Part shown: piece after piece, positions 16,888 through 25,950 of the stretch | How the letters are laid out: each line of letters begins with the position of its first letter | Numbering within the stretch: position 1 is the first letter of the stretch | Assembly: GCA_002349565.1 (NCBI GenBank) | Contig: DEDN01000035.1 | Location: 10,152 to 74,151 of the forward strand | Direction: 5' to 3' | Source: Alphaproteobacteria bacterium UBA2903 | Lineage (GTDB): Bacteria; Pseudomonadota; Alphaproteobacteria; CAAGCB01; CAG-977 | DNA length: 64,000 bases | Translations under genes and position numbers: made by a program | The notes under the pieces: model-generated | Databases searched by the model: none | What the model was told of the DNA's origin: nothing | The model's input: only the letters and a program-made list of their open reading frames with translations

Positions 16888-18545
16888 GCAAGCCTTTGAT
16901 TGACGTGAACGGCAACCCGCGCGAACAGTTGTCCGATTTGCTGAAACGGCACAGCGTTGATTGTTTGACTTGCCCGAAAGCGGGAAAGTGCGAAATACAG
17001 GATTTGTGCGCGCGCTGGCAGCCGAAAATCAAAACGTTGCCCGTCGAAAATGAAAATGTTGATTTGGGCATGCTGATTGAACGTCATCCCGAACGGTGCA
17101 TCCGTTGCGGCAGCTGTGCCGAATTTGTGCGGGCTGCGGGGGAAGAGGCGGACACGCTGCCGATTTCAAAGCCCGTTTTGTCGCCTTTGTCGGGAACGCT
17201 GATTGATATTTGCCCCGCGGGGGCTTTGACCGACAAAACGCAAAAAAAGCTGATTCGCGTTTGGGAAACGGCGGCGGTTCAAAGCATTGACGTGTCGGAT
17301 GCGGCGCTGGCGGACATTAAAATAGAAACGGCTGCGGGCGAAATCGTGCGCATAACGCCCGCTTCGGAAATGCCGATTTCGGACACGGCGCGTTTTTCGT
17401 TCGACGGATTGCGGGTCAACCGTTTGGATCGCCCGTATGTGCGTGAAAACGGTGTGCTGAAAGAATGTTCATGGGCGGAAGCCTTGACGGCGGTTGCCGA
17501 CAAGCTGAAAACCGTTTCCCCGCAAAAGGCGGCGGCGCTTGTCGGAAAATTCGCCGACGGCGAAAGCATGCTAGCTTTGCGCGATTTGCTGGCGGCGTTT
17601 GGAGCGCATGCGGTTGAGGCGCGCGCAGGGACGGAGTACTTTGACGGAAACAGCCGGCAATTCCATTTGTTCAACACCCCGTTTGCCAAAATCAAAGAAG
17701 CGGACGCTTTGCTGACGATCGGAGTCGATTTGAGCGAAGTTCTGCCCGCAATTGATTTCGCGATTCGTCAAAACCCGATGCCGCGAAAGGAAATTTCCGA
17801 TTTGAGCGCGCTTGAAACGGAAAAGCTGTTCGATTCGGCAAAAAATCCGATGGTGATTGTCGGTGCGGGCGTTGCGAACAGACGGGATGCGGCGTCGGCG
17901 TTCGAAGCGATTTACCGTTTCTGCAAACAAAAGAATGTTATCCGCGGCGATTGGAACGGCTATAACTTTGTGTCGGACAACACGGCTTTTGTCGGGGCTG
18001 CGGAACTGGGATTGATTTCGGAAACGCCGCTGCGTCCCGAAATCGCGGCGGGCAAGTTCGATTTTGTGTATTTGCTGGACGACGATTCGGTGTCAAGGGC
18101 GGATTTGGGCGACGCATTCGTTGTATATCAGGGGTTCTGCGCGTCAAGGGCGGCGCGTGCGGCGGATGTGATTTTGCCGGGCGTCGCGCCGACGGAAAAG
18201 CATGCGACGTATGTCGACGCGCAGGGAATCGCAAAATCGACCGCGCCCGCTTTGCCGCCGTTCGGACAAGCGCGGGAAGACTGGAAAATCCTGCGCGCCC
18301 TGTCCGAATATGCGGGAACGATGCCTTTGCCGTACGATGACTTGGATGCCGTGCGCGACGCTTTGGCGGGGACGAGCGTTGTTTTTTACAAACGCGGCGA
18401 GCTTGCTTCCGCCTCTGACGAATCGTTCGGAACAAAAGGGGAGCTGTCGGGGGAAACTGTGAAGAGTCCCGATTACAAACCCGACGAGATCTGCAAAAAT
18501 TCGGCGCGGATGAGGGCGCTCAGACGGGAAAGGCGGAAACCATGA
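16884..18545 (+). CDS. nuoG: NuoG-like subunit lacking the N-terminal [2Fe-2S] domain
   Basis: Peripheral-arm iron-sulfur subunit, 553 residues. The first about 75 residues of normal NuoG (plant-type ferredoxin fold with cluster N1b) are absent, and the protein starts just before the His/Cys site of N5: His23, Cys27, Cys30, Cys36. Cluster N4 ligands are kept: Cys72, Cys75, Cys78, Cys110. The remainder is the degenerate molybdopterin-enzyme-like domain (NRLDRPYVRENG, then the long C-terminus). The start is fixed by the ATGA overlap with nuoD, so the missing domain is not hidden upstream. No nuoE or nuoF lies between D and G. Electron donor unknown. Confidence 0.9.
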   Translation: MSKPLIDVNGNPREQLSDLLKRHSVDCLTCPKAGKCEIQDLCARWQPKIKTLPVENENVDLGMLIERHPERCIRCGSCAEFVRAAGEEADTLPISKPVLSPLSGTLIDICPAGALTDKTQKKLIRVWETAAVQSIDVSDAALADIKIETAAGEIVRITPASEMPISDTARFSFDGLRVNRLDRPYVRENGVLKECSWAEALTAVADKLKTVSPQKAAALVGKFADGESMLALRDLLAAFGAHAVEARAGTEYFDGNSRQFHLFNTPFAKIKEADALLTIGVDLSEVLPAIDFAIRQNPMPRKEISDLSALETEKLFDSAKNPMVIVGAGVANRRDAASAFEAIYRFCKQKNVIRGDWNGYNFVSDNTAFVGAAELGLISETPLRPEIAAGKFDFVYLLDDDSVSRADLGDAFVVYQGFCASRAARAADVILPGVAPTEKHATYVDAQGIAKSTAPALPPFGQAREDWKILRALSEYAGTMPLPYDDLDAVRDALAGTSVVFYKRGELASASDESFGTKGELSGETVKSPDYKPDEICKNSARMRALRRERRKP

Positions 18546-19507
18546 ATGAACTTTTGTCGCAGGCAGCCGAGTTTTTCAATGATTTCACGCCGTTGGCAAA
18601 GATATGCGGCAGAATGGCGATTCAAGCTGTCGGCATCGTTTTCGCCGCTATGCTGCTGCAATTTTTTGAAGAACGCCTGACCGCGCGGATTCAAATGCGT
18701 CCGCCGCGCAAAGTCTGTGCGTTTTTTGCTCAACCCGTCAAAGCGTTTTTCAAAGAACCGTTTGTTCCTTTGACCGCGCAAAAAGCCGCCTATTTGTCTG
18801 CCCCCGTGCTGGCTTTGACGCTGGCGGTGTTTTTTTGCTTCTTTCTGCCGTTCAAGACGGGATTCGAAACGTCGTTCGGGGCGCTGTATTTGATGTTTGC
18901 CGCACCCTTTTGCGTGTACGCTTTTGTTTTGGGCGCATGGGGCAGCGGGTCGAGATTTGCCTTTTTCGGCGCGGTCAGAATGATTGCCCAGATTTTACCC
19001 GCTCAGCTGATTATGGGCTTTATCCTTTGCTCCGTTCTGATTTCGGCGGGCAGCGCGGATGTGCGGGAAATTATGAGCGCACAGAAAAAAATATGGTTTG
19101 CCGTGCCGCATTTGCCTCTGTTTGCGCTGTATCTGCCGTGTGCGGCAATGACGATTGTACAGACGCCGTTCAATTCGCCCAAGGCGGCGCGCGGGCTGGC
19201 ATCGGGCGTTTACGCCGAATACGGCGGGATGCCGTATCAAATGATGAAAACCGCCGAATCCGTTTTGGAATTGCTGCTGGCGGCGTTGGGCGTGATTTTG
19301 TTTTTGGGCGGGGCGTCGTCCGCATGGGGCTGGCTGTTGAAAACAACGGCGGTCGCGTTTGCGTTGACGGTGATGAAAGCCGCAATGTCCGACGTCAAAA
19401 CAGAACTGCTGATGCGGGAAAGTTTTAAAACCGTTCTGCCTTTTACCGTTTTGTGGCTGTTTTTGACTGCGGCGGCGGTGCTGTTCTTTGACGGAGGCGC
19501 GGGATGA
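18542..19507 (+). CDS. nuoH: NuoH-like subunit with lost loop carboxylates
   Basis: Membrane subunit forming part of the quinone tunnel and the start of the E-channel. The 321-residue protein has eight or so membrane segments. Family landmarks are EERLTARIQMRPP, QPVKAFFKEPFVP and QTPFNSPKAARGLASG followed by YAEYGGM. The last landmark corresponds to the usual PFDLxExESELVSG...EY, but residues 211-219 read NSPKAARGL, so the Asp and the three Glu are replaced; the Glu in AEY is retained. Overlaps nuoG and nuoI by four bases each. Confidence 0.88.
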   Translation: MNELLSQAAEFFNDFTPLAKICGRMAIQAVGIVFAAMLLQFFEERLTARIQMRPPRKVCAFFAQPVKAFFKEPFVPLTAQKAAYLSAPVLALTLAVFFCFFLPFKTGFETSFGALYLMFAAPFCVYAFVLGAWGSGSRFAFFGAVRMIAQILPAQLIMGFILCSVLISAGSADVREIMSAQKKIWFAVPHLPLFALYLPCAAMTIVQTPFNSPKAARGLASGVYAEYGGMPYQMMKTAESVLELLLAALGVILFLGGASSAWGWLLKTTAVAFALTVMKAAMSDVKTELLMRESFKTVLPFTVLWLFLTAAAVLFFDGGAG

Positions 19508-19821
19508 AATTCGATTTGCCGAAATCGCTGTTTGTCGCCGTCAAGTACGTCGCGGGCTTTGGTTCTTTGCAAAGGCTGCCCGCCGTTCTGCCTGACACTT
19601 CGACCGTTCCGCAATACGACGCCGAAAAATGCGTCGGATGCAAACTGTGCGCCTGCGCTTGCCCCGCCAAAGCGATTGGTGTTTCGACCGTCAAAGCGGC
19701 GGATGGATGGCGTGTTGAAAAGTTCAAGCTTGACGCCGAAAAATGCGCGCAATGCGCCCTGTGCGTCGAAGCTTGTCCGAAAGGGGCGTTGTCCTTTGAA
19801 GGGGAAAAAGAATGTCCGTGA
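19504..19821 (+). CDS. nuoI: NuoI, complex I 8Fe ferredoxin subunit (short)
   Basis: Carries clusters N6a and N6b that pass electrons to N2. The 105-residue protein contains two CxxCxxCxxxC[P] motifs: Cys43/46/49/53 and Cys81/84/87/91. The C-terminal extension after the second motif, usually about 40 residues, is almost gone, and the N-terminal amphipathic region is short. The end overlaps nuoJ by ten bases. All eight ligands are present, so it should hold both clusters. Confidence 0.93.
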   Translation: MKFDLPKSLFVAVKYVAGFGSLQRLPAVLPDTSTVPQYDAEKCVGCKLCACACPAKAIGVSTVKAADGWRVEKFKLDAEKCAQCALCVEACPKGALSFEGEKECP

Positions 19822-20297
19822 TTGAATTTTATGTTTTTGCGGGGCTGATTGTGGCGGCGGCGTTTTTGTCGGTTGCGGCGCGGTCGCTGTTGTATGCCGT
19901 TTTTTTTCAAATGCAGGCGGTCATAGCCGTTGCGGGCGTTTTGGCGGAACTGGACGCGTCTTTTTCGGGCTTTGCTTTGACGGCGGCGGCATCCGCGGCG
20001 TTGCTGGCTTTTTTGGTCTTTGCGCTGAGCGTGTTTGACATTTCCGAAACGCCGAAAGCTTTTCCGCCCAAAGCGGGCAAAGCGTCGGTTTTGTTTTTTG
20101 TTTCGGCGGCGGCGGAAGCGGGGTGGCTTTTGTTCAAACCCGATCGGACGGCGAATCAAACCGCCGCCGTTTTTCCTTTTTTCGGCGGGACGCTGTATGC
20201 GTCCTACGGGGTGTGCGCGGTGGTGTTCGGAACAATCGTTTTATCCTGTCTGGCGGGCATTGCGACGCTGACGGCGGCTGAAAGGGGGGAGAAATGA
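19812..20297 (+). CDS. nuoJ: NuoJ-like complex I membrane subunit
   Basis: Membrane subunit of the E-channel region, 161 residues with five predicted membrane segments. Sequence is strongly diverged: the segment LTAAASAALLAFLVFALS stands where NuoJ normally has YVGAVMVLFLFVVML, and preceding AELDASFSGFAL matches the usual NAEFLGAVQI only loosely. Identification depends mostly on topology and on position between nuoI and nuoK. Overlaps both neighbours. Confidence 0.75.
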   Translation: MSVIEFYVFAGLIVAAAFLSVAARSLLYAVFFQMQAVIAVAGVLAELDASFSGFALTAAASAALLAFLVFALSVFDISETPKAFPPKAGKASVLFFVSAAAEAGWLLFKPDRTANQTAAVFPFFGGTLYASYGVCAVVFGTIVLSCLAGIATLTAAERGEK

Positions 20298-20602
20298 AAA
20301 TCGATTTTCCCGTGATTTTGACGGTCGGTTTTGTTTTGGTGCTGTTCGGACTGTGGGGCGTTTTGCGGCATAACGGCGATTTGATGCGCCAAGTGCTGGC
20401 TTTGCATACGGTGTTTTTGGGGGCGGTGTTCAATTTCGCGCTGGGCGGAGCCTTGTTTCGGGATGCGGCGGGAATGGTTTTCGCTTTTTTGACCGTCTGC
20501 CTGACGGGGATTCAGATGACCGCCTGTTTGTGCTTGTTTTTACTGTATTTTCGCCGTCACAAGCATTTGGATGCTCAGCGAATCGACAAAATGAAAGGCT
20601 GA
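20294..20602 (+). CDS. nuoK: NuoK-like subunit without the two membrane glutamates
   Basis: Three-segment membrane subunit of 102 residues, normal length. It aligns end to end with E. coli NuoK, including the tail LLYFRRHKHLDAQRIDKMKG against [21 protein letters not shown]. The first membrane Glu (E. coli E36) falls on His38 in VLALHTVFLGAV. The second (E72) falls on Gln74 in LTGIQMTACL. Both residues are required for pumping in E. coli. Overlaps nuoJ by four bases; nuoL follows two bases after the stop. Confidence 0.85.
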   Translation: MKIDFPVILTVGFVLVLFGLWGVLRHNGDLMRQVLALHTVFLGAVFNFALGGALFRDAAGMVFAFLTVCLTGIQMTACLCLFLLYFRRHKHLDAQRIDKMKG

Positions 20603-20604
20603 AG

Positions 20605-22398
20605 ATGTTTTTTTTGTTTCTTCCCGTCATTGCCGCCGCCGTTTTGTTCTTCGCGACCTGTCTGAAGCGCAAAATTCCCGTGTTCGCCGTGGGCTTCGCC
20701 TGTTTGGCGGGGGCGTTCGCGCGCATCGGCGCAATGAGCTTGAAAAACGTGTTTCAAGGCAAGGTTTACGCCCGCAAAATGCTGCCGTTTTTGACGCTGA
20801 ACGGTGTTGAATACGAATGGGGATTTTCCTTTACGCGCACGGAATTGGTGCTGACAAGCTTTATTCTGTTCACCGCGCTGCTGAGTCTTGTTTTCGCAAA
20901 AAGCTATTTGCAGCCCGAAAAAATCAACCGCTTTACGATGTTTTTGTGCGCGCTGGCGTTTTGTGTTCTGACGTGCATCGGATCGGATAATTTTTTCCAG
21001 TTTTTTGCAGGCTGGGAACTGTCTGTTTTGTTTGCGTATTTGCTGCTGCTGCTGTTTTTCGAACGCCAATCCGTCAGGCGGGCGGGAAACCGTTTTTTTG
21101 TCTGTCACGTGTTGTCCGACATTCCGCTGTTTTGCGCGTTCTATATGCTGATGAGCCAAACGGGAAGCTTTTTCGTGCCGCCTTTTGTCGCCGTCGAAAG
21201 CGTCGCGTTTACCCAAGGACAGGCGATAACGTTCGCGGTTTTGGTGCTGGTCGGATTAAGCGTCAAGCTGATGCTGTTCGCATCGCCTTTGCCGTTGACG
21301 GAAACGGCTGAAATGTGCGTTCCCGTGCTGTCTTTTGCCGCAACGGCGGCTTTGGGCGGATTGGGGATTTACGCTTTGTACAACGCGTATGTGTTTTTCG
21401 CGGGGTTCAAAACGGCGCGGATTGTGCTGTGCGCCGTCGGAGCGCTGACCGCTGCGTCCGGAATTGCCGCCGCGCTGTGCCGCGACGACTTTAAAAACGT
21501 TTTGACGGGGATGCTGTCCAGTCAGTTCGGATTGGTGCTGACCGTGTTCGGATTGGCGGGCAGGGATGCGGGATTTTGCGCGTACATCGCGCTGATGCTG
21601 CCGATGTCGGGGCTGATTTTGGCGGCGGGAACGGTTATTTACGCTTTGCGCGCGCAGGAAAATATTACCCGTATGGGGGGATTGAACACGCGCTTGCCCG
21701 CTTTGTTCTGGATTATGGGATTGTTGAGCCTGTGCTGCGTCGGATTCCCCGCCGTCGGCACGTTCGGGGTGTGGCAGGATTTGTACGCCGCTTTGTACGT
21801 CAAGGGCAGCTTCGCTTTTGCCGCAGGGTTTGCCGCTTTGTCCTTCGGACTGGCATGGGCGTTTGCGCGAATGCTGTACGATGTGTTTTTTGCGCCGCGC
21901 AGGATGATGCTGTCCGCCGTGGATGAATTACGTCCCGTCGGGGCGGGACTGTCGGTTCCCGTTGCCGTCGTTTTGATTGCGGCGCTGTGTCAGGAAAAGA
22001 TTTTCGAACAGTCCGTTTTGGACGCTTTGCCGCGCTCCAAAGCGCTGGCGGTTTTGGCTTTGTCGCTGGTCGGATGCAGCGGATTGTGCTTCGGACTGTT
22101 GTACTTCAAGCATCGCAAAAACGAACAGCCGTTCGGCAAAAAAGCCGAAACGCTGGCAAATCTGCTGTCTTTTGCGCCGATTTACCAAACGCTGATAGTC
22201 CGTCCGTGCCTGTCGTTCGCAAGGGCTTTGTGGTTTTCCGTCGGAACGGAAGTCTGGTTGGAAAAATTCCCGCGCGCCGTGCAGAAGCTGGCTCAAGACA
22301 TTCAAAAGCGCCAAAACGGGCGTGTGTCCTCTTTTTTTACGGCGGTTTCGATCGGACTGTTTTTGCTGATAACCGCTTTAACCATGATGAAAGGATAG
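20605..22398 (+). CDS. nuoL: NuoL-like antiporter subunit of complex I
   Basis: Distal proton-translocating subunit, 597 residues, about 14 or more membrane segments plus a C-terminal region compatible with the lateral helix. The pumping residues seem kept: the Glu in FFAGWELSVLFAYLL and a Lys in VGLSVKLMLFASPL; the motif CRDDFKNVLTGMLSSQFG corresponds to the usual DDIKKxLAxSTxSQ. The usual FPLHxWLPDAMEGPTPVSA is heavily altered to MLFASPLPLTETAEM. The ATG at 20605 was chosen; an earlier in-frame start would overlap nuoK by 70 bp. Confidence 0.87.
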   Translation: MFFLFLPVIAAAVLFFATCLKRKIPVFAVGFACLAGAFARIGAMSLKNVFQGKVYARKMLPFLTLNGVEYEWGFSFTRTELVLTSFILFTALLSLVFAKSYLQPEKINRFTMFLCALAFCVLTCIGSDNFFQFFAGWELSVLFAYLLLLLFFERQSVRRAGNRFFVCHVLSDIPLFCAFYMLMSQTGSFFVPPFVAVESVAFTQGQAITFAVLVLVGLSVKLMLFASPLPLTETAEMCVPVLSFAATAALGGLGIYALYNAYVFFAGFKTARIVLCAVGALTAASGIAAALCRDDFKNVLTGMLSSQFGLVLTVFGLAGRDAGFCAYIALMLPMSGLILAAGTVIYALRAQENITRMGGLNTRLPALFWIMGLLSLCCVGFPAVGTFGVWQDLYAALYVKGSFAFAAGFAALSFGLAWAFARMLYDVFFAPRRMMLSAVDELRPVGAGLSVPVAVVLIAALCQEKIFEQSVLDALPRSKALAVLALSLVGCSGLCFGLLYFKHRKNEQPFGKKAETLANLLSFAPIYQTLIVRPCLSFARALWFSVGTEVWLEKFPRAVQKLAQDIQKRQNGRVSSFFTAVSIGLFLLITALTMMKG

Positions 22399-22402
22399 AC
22401 GG

Positions 22403-23860
22403 ATGCCGCACTTTTCCCTGATTTTCATCATGCTGGCGATGCCTTTGCTGGGGGCGTTGTTTTTGCTGTTCATCCGCGGCGATGAACAACGAACGGCGGG
22501 CAACGCTTATGCCGTGTCGATGCTGATTTCGGGATGCGTGTTTTTGACGGCGCTGACCGCATGGGCGTTTTTCGGCGCGCACAAAAACGACGTGTTTTCA
22601 GCCGTGTTCGTCGATATGCCGACCTTTAAAGTCAGCATGCGCGTCGGCATGGACGCTTTGACGCTGTTTTTTGTGGTGCTGATTTCGTTTTTGACCCTGC
22701 TGTCCGTGTTTATCAGCCGCAAGAACGTCAAAACCATGGTGCGCGAATACATGTTTCTGACGCTGATTGCCGAATCGTTTTTGCTGACCGCCGTGTGCGC
22801 CCGCGATTTGTTTTTGTTTTACGCCGCGTTCGAAGCCGCCGTCATTCCGCTGTTTTTGCTGATTGCGCTGTGGGGCGTGGAGCGGCGCGCCGTGACGCCG
22901 TACAGGTTCGGACTGTTCGCGATTATCGGTTCGGTGTTTTTGCTGACGGGCGTGTTCGTACTGTATCATCAGGCGGGATCGTCCGATTTCGACGTTGTGG
23001 AAGCCGCGGCGTTTACGCCGTTTTGCCGCAAGCTGATTTTCGGTCTGTTTGTGGGTGCAATGGCATTCAAAGCTCCGTTGTTTCCGTTCCATTTCTGGCT
23101 GACAGATTCGCTGTCCGAAGCCCCCGCCGCCGCAGGCGTGCTGATTTCGGGCGTATATTCGAAGCTGATTTTTTATGCTTTCGTGCGGTTTGTGATTCCA
23201 ATTTCGGGGGCGGAAATCGAACCCGCTTTGCCGTTTTTGTGCGGATGGGCTTTGGCGACCGCGTTGTACGGCGCGTTGATTGCCGATGTGCAGGACGACA
23301 TCCGTTCCATTGCGGGGTTCGCCCACTTGACGCAAACGGGATTGCTGGCTTTGGGATTGTTTTGCCTGACGCCCGAATCGGTGCGCGGCATGCTGTTTTT
23401 GTCGGCGGCGCAAGCCGTATCCATGGCGGCGTTTTTGTTGGCATGCGGGGCGTTGTACCAGCGGGTCGGATACGTCCAGAATATTGTCGGCGTTTTGTCC
23501 GTGTTTCCGTACTTGGGGGCGGTGTTTTTCCTGTCCAGTCTGGCGCTGCTGGCTTTCCCGCCGATGCCCGCGTTTACGGGGCAGTTTTTGATTTTCCAAG
23601 CCGCTTTTGCCCAAAACAAAGTGTTCGCCGCTTTGGGACTGGCTGCGGTGATGCTGCTGTATGTCGCGTTTTTCAAACATTTCAGCCGCTTTTTGTTCGG
23701 CGGGGCGGGTGAAATCATCGTTAGCGGCAACGATTTGGGAAAACGGGAACGCACCGCCGCCGTTTTGCTGGGCGCCGTGTTTTTGTATTTGGCGCTGACG
23801 CCGTCGTCGGTGTTCCGCTTGATCGCCGCCGCCGTCGATCCGCTGTTTGAACAAGGATGA
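22403..23860 (+). CDS. nuoM: NuoM, antiporter subunit of complex I
   Basis: Proton-translocating membrane subunit, 485 residues, fourteen membrane segments. Conserved features are the Glu in FYAAFEAAVIPLFLL, the Lys in AMAFKAPLFPFHFWLTD, and SEAPAAAGVLISGVYSKL and DIRSIAGFAHLTQTG. These match the TM5 Glu and TM7 Lys essential in E. coli NuoM. Better conserved than NuoJ, NuoK or NuoH of the same operon. Four bases separate it from nuoL. Confidence 0.95.
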   Translation: MPHFSLIFIMLAMPLLGALFLLFIRGDEQRTAGNAYAVSMLISGCVFLTALTAWAFFGAHKNDVFSAVFVDMPTFKVSMRVGMDALTLFFVVLISFLTLLSVFISRKNVKTMVREYMFLTLIAESFLLTAVCARDLFLFYAAFEAAVIPLFLLIALWGVERRAVTPYRFGLFAIIGSVFLLTGVFVLYHQAGSSDFDVVEAAAFTPFCRKLIFGLFVGAMAFKAPLFPFHFWLTDSLSEAPAAAGVLISGVYSKLIFYAFVRFVIPISGAEIEPALPFLCGWALATALYGALIADVQDDIRSIAGFAHLTQTGLLALGLFCLTPESVRGMLFLSAAQAVSMAAFLLACGALYQRVGYVQNIVGVLSVFPYLGAVFFLSSLALLAFPPMPAFTGQFLIFQAAFAQNKVFAALGLAAVMLLYVAFFKHFSRFLFGGAGEIIVSGNDLGKRERTAAVLLGAVFLYLALTPSSVFRLIAAAVDPLFEQG

Positions 23861-23866
23861 CCCTTC

Positions 23867-25252
23867 ATGATTTTTAAACCGATTCTTCCCGAACTGCTGG
23901 TTTTGGCGACTGCGCTGACTGCTTTGATGTCCCAAGCGTCGCCGCGCAAAGCCGCGCGAATCGTTTTGGCGGGTTTTGCTTTGGCTTTAACCGCTGTTTT
24001 GTCGCTGAAAGGACAAAAGCTGTTTTTTCAAGGCGGGTTGTTTGTTTCGGATGCGTTTGCCGTAACAATCAAGTCCGTTTTGCTAGTTTCCGCGGCTTTT
24101 TCCGTTTCATTCGGCGCGGATTGGCTGGCGTACAAGCGGTTTTCGCGCGGGGAATACGCGGCGTTGATTGCTTTTTCCGTCGCGGGGATGATGCTTGCCG
24201 TGTCGGCGAACAGTTTTTTGATGCTGTTTTTGGGATTGGAAGCGATGCAAACGCCGCTGATTTTCCTGACCGCGTACAAACGTCACGGCGAACGGTCGAC
24301 CGAAGCCGGAATCAAAGCCGTCATGGCGGCGCTGATTTCGTCGGGATTGTGGCTGTTCGGCGTGTCCGTGATTTACGCGTGTTTGGGGACGGCGGATTTC
24401 GCCCGAATCGCGGTGGCGGACAAAAGTGCCGTCATGCCCGCGCTGTTGATCGGCGTGTCGTTTGTGACGGCGGGATTTTTCATCAAAGCGGGACAGTCGC
24501 CTTTTCATTTATGGCTGCCCGACGTGTACGAAGGTGCGCCCGCCCCCGTGACCGCTTTTTACGGAACGACGGTCAGACTTGCCGTGCTGTCCGCCTTTGC
24601 CCGTGTGGTTATCGTCCCGTTCGGGGACATTGGTTTTTATTGGCATCCCGTTTTGGAAACCGTTGCCGTTTTGTCGGTGTTCGGCGGGGCTTTGGGACTG
24701 CTGGTGCAGACGAATATCAAGCGGTTTGCCGCTTATGCCGTTGTGATGACAAACGGAATCGCGGTTGCGGCGGCGGCAATGGGCGGCTTTGCGGCGTTTG
24801 TGCTGTTTATCGGCATTAACACCGTTTTGCTGACGGGACTGTTTGCCGTGATGCTGTCTTTGCGCGTCGGCGGGGATTTAAGCGAAGAATTGAAAGTCTT
24901 GAAAGGGCAGGGACGCGCAAACGCCGAACGCGGCGCGCTGTATTCTTTGGTATTTTTGGGACTGCTGGGACTACCGCCTTTGGCGGGCTTTTGGGCGTAT
25001 TTCGCGGTGTGGAAAGCGGGGTTTGAAAGCGGGGCGGCGGTTGTCGTCGTGCTGTTGGCAATCGGCAATATCCTGCCTGCATATGTGTTTTTGAAAATCG
25101 TGCGGCAGATGTATTTCTTTGATCCGTCCGACGAACTGAGCCCCGCGCCCGAACCGATGAAGATCGCCATTGTGTCAAGCGCGGCGACCTCTGTTTTTTT
25201 ACCGTTCTTTTTGGGCGGTGTGGGACATTTGATTGAACAAACGGTGTGGTAA
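23867..25252 (+). CDS. nuoN: NuoN, antiporter subunit of complex I
   Basis: Third antiporter-like subunit, 461 residues. Visible are LFLGLEAMQTPLIFLTAY (membrane Glu), AGFFIKAGQSPFHLWLPD (membrane Lys) and YEGAPAPVTAFYGT, matching NuoN. It is the last nuo gene; birA starts two bases past the stop, an order common in alphaproteobacteria. With NuoL and NuoM it makes three complete proton channels by residue content. Confidence 0.95.
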   Translation: MIFKPILPELLVLATALTALMSQASPRKAARIVLAGFALALTAVLSLKGQKLFFQGGLFVSDAFAVTIKSVLLVSAAFSVSFGADWLAYKRFSRGEYAALIAFSVAGMMLAVSANSFLMLFLGLEAMQTPLIFLTAYKRHGERSTEAGIKAVMAALISSGLWLFGVSVIYACLGTADFARIAVADKSAVMPALLIGVSFVTAGFFIKAGQSPFHLWLPDVYEGAPAPVTAFYGTTVRLAVLSAFARVVIVPFGDIGFYWHPVLETVAVLSVFGGALGLLVQTNIKRFAAYAVVMTNGIAVAAAAMGGFAAFVLFIGINTVLLTGLFAVMLSLRVGGDLSEELKVLKGQGRANAERGALYSLVFLGLLGLPPLAGFWAYFAVWKAGFESGAAVVVVLLAIGNILPAYVFLKIVRQMYFFDPSDELSPAPEPMKIAIVSSAATSVFLPFFLGGVGHLIEQTVW

Positions 25253-25253
25253 A

Positions 25254-25946
25254 ATGGAAATTATTTTTAAAGAATCGACTCAAAGCACGAACGAAGACGC
25301 CAAAGCTTTGCCCGAAAACGCCGATCATATCGCTGTTTGCGCGAAAACGCAGACGGGCGGACACGGGCGGCTGGGGCGCAAATGGATAAGCCCCGCGGGC
25401 AATCTGTACGTTTCGTTCTGCATCCGCTTGGACAACTTGGCGGCGGCGGGAAATTACAGTTTTTTGTCGGCGGTGGCGCTGGCGCAGGCTTTGGAAAGCT
25501 TCGGACTGAAGCCGCAATGCAAGTGGCCGAACGATTTGCTGATTGACGGCAAAAAAGTGTCGGGCATTTTGCTGGAAACCGACGGGAAAAGCCGCCTGAT
25601 TGTCGGAATCGGCGTGAACCTGCTTCCCGTCGAGGCGGAAAATCTGCTCTACCCCGTCACGTCTTTGGCAAACGAAGGCGTCGAAACAACGCCGCGGGAA
25701 GTGCTTTCGCGGCTGGTCGAATGCTTTGAAGCGTTTGAAAAACTGCCGTTTTCAGCCGTTTTGGACGGCTGGCGGCAAAGGGCGTACGGCTTGGGGCAGC
25801 CGATAACGGTCAATCTGCCGACGGGGAAAGTGCAGGGAACTTTTTACGGGCTTGATAATGACGGCGTGTTGCTGTTAAAGTGCGGGCAACAAATTATGCG
25901 AATCACCGCCGGCGATGTGTTTTTCGGCGAACAGGGAAAGAAGTAA
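25254..25946 (+). CDS. birA: Biotin--protein ligase, catalytic-only type
   Basis: Attaches biotin to carboxylase carrier proteins. The 230-residue protein has the biotinyl-AMP loop TGGHGRLGRKW near 38-48 and KWPNDLLIDGKKVSGILLE near 86-104, then VGIGVNLL. No N-terminal winged helix is present, so it should not repress transcription. The start was taken as the ATG directly after nuoN. Probably cotranscribed with the nuo operon and RNase J. Confidence 0.94.
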   Translation: MEIIFKESTQSTNEDAKALPENADHIAVCAKTQTGGHGRLGRKWISPAGNLYVSFCIRLDNLAAAGNYSFLSAVALAQALESFGLKPQCKWPNDLLIDGKKVSGILLETDGKSRLIVGIGVNLLPVEAENLLYPVTSLANEGVETTPREVLSRLVECFEAFEKLPFSAVLDGWRQRAYGLGQPITVNLPTGKVQGTFYGLDNDGVLLLKCGQQIMRITAGDVFFGEQGKK

Positions 25947-25950
25947 GGTT

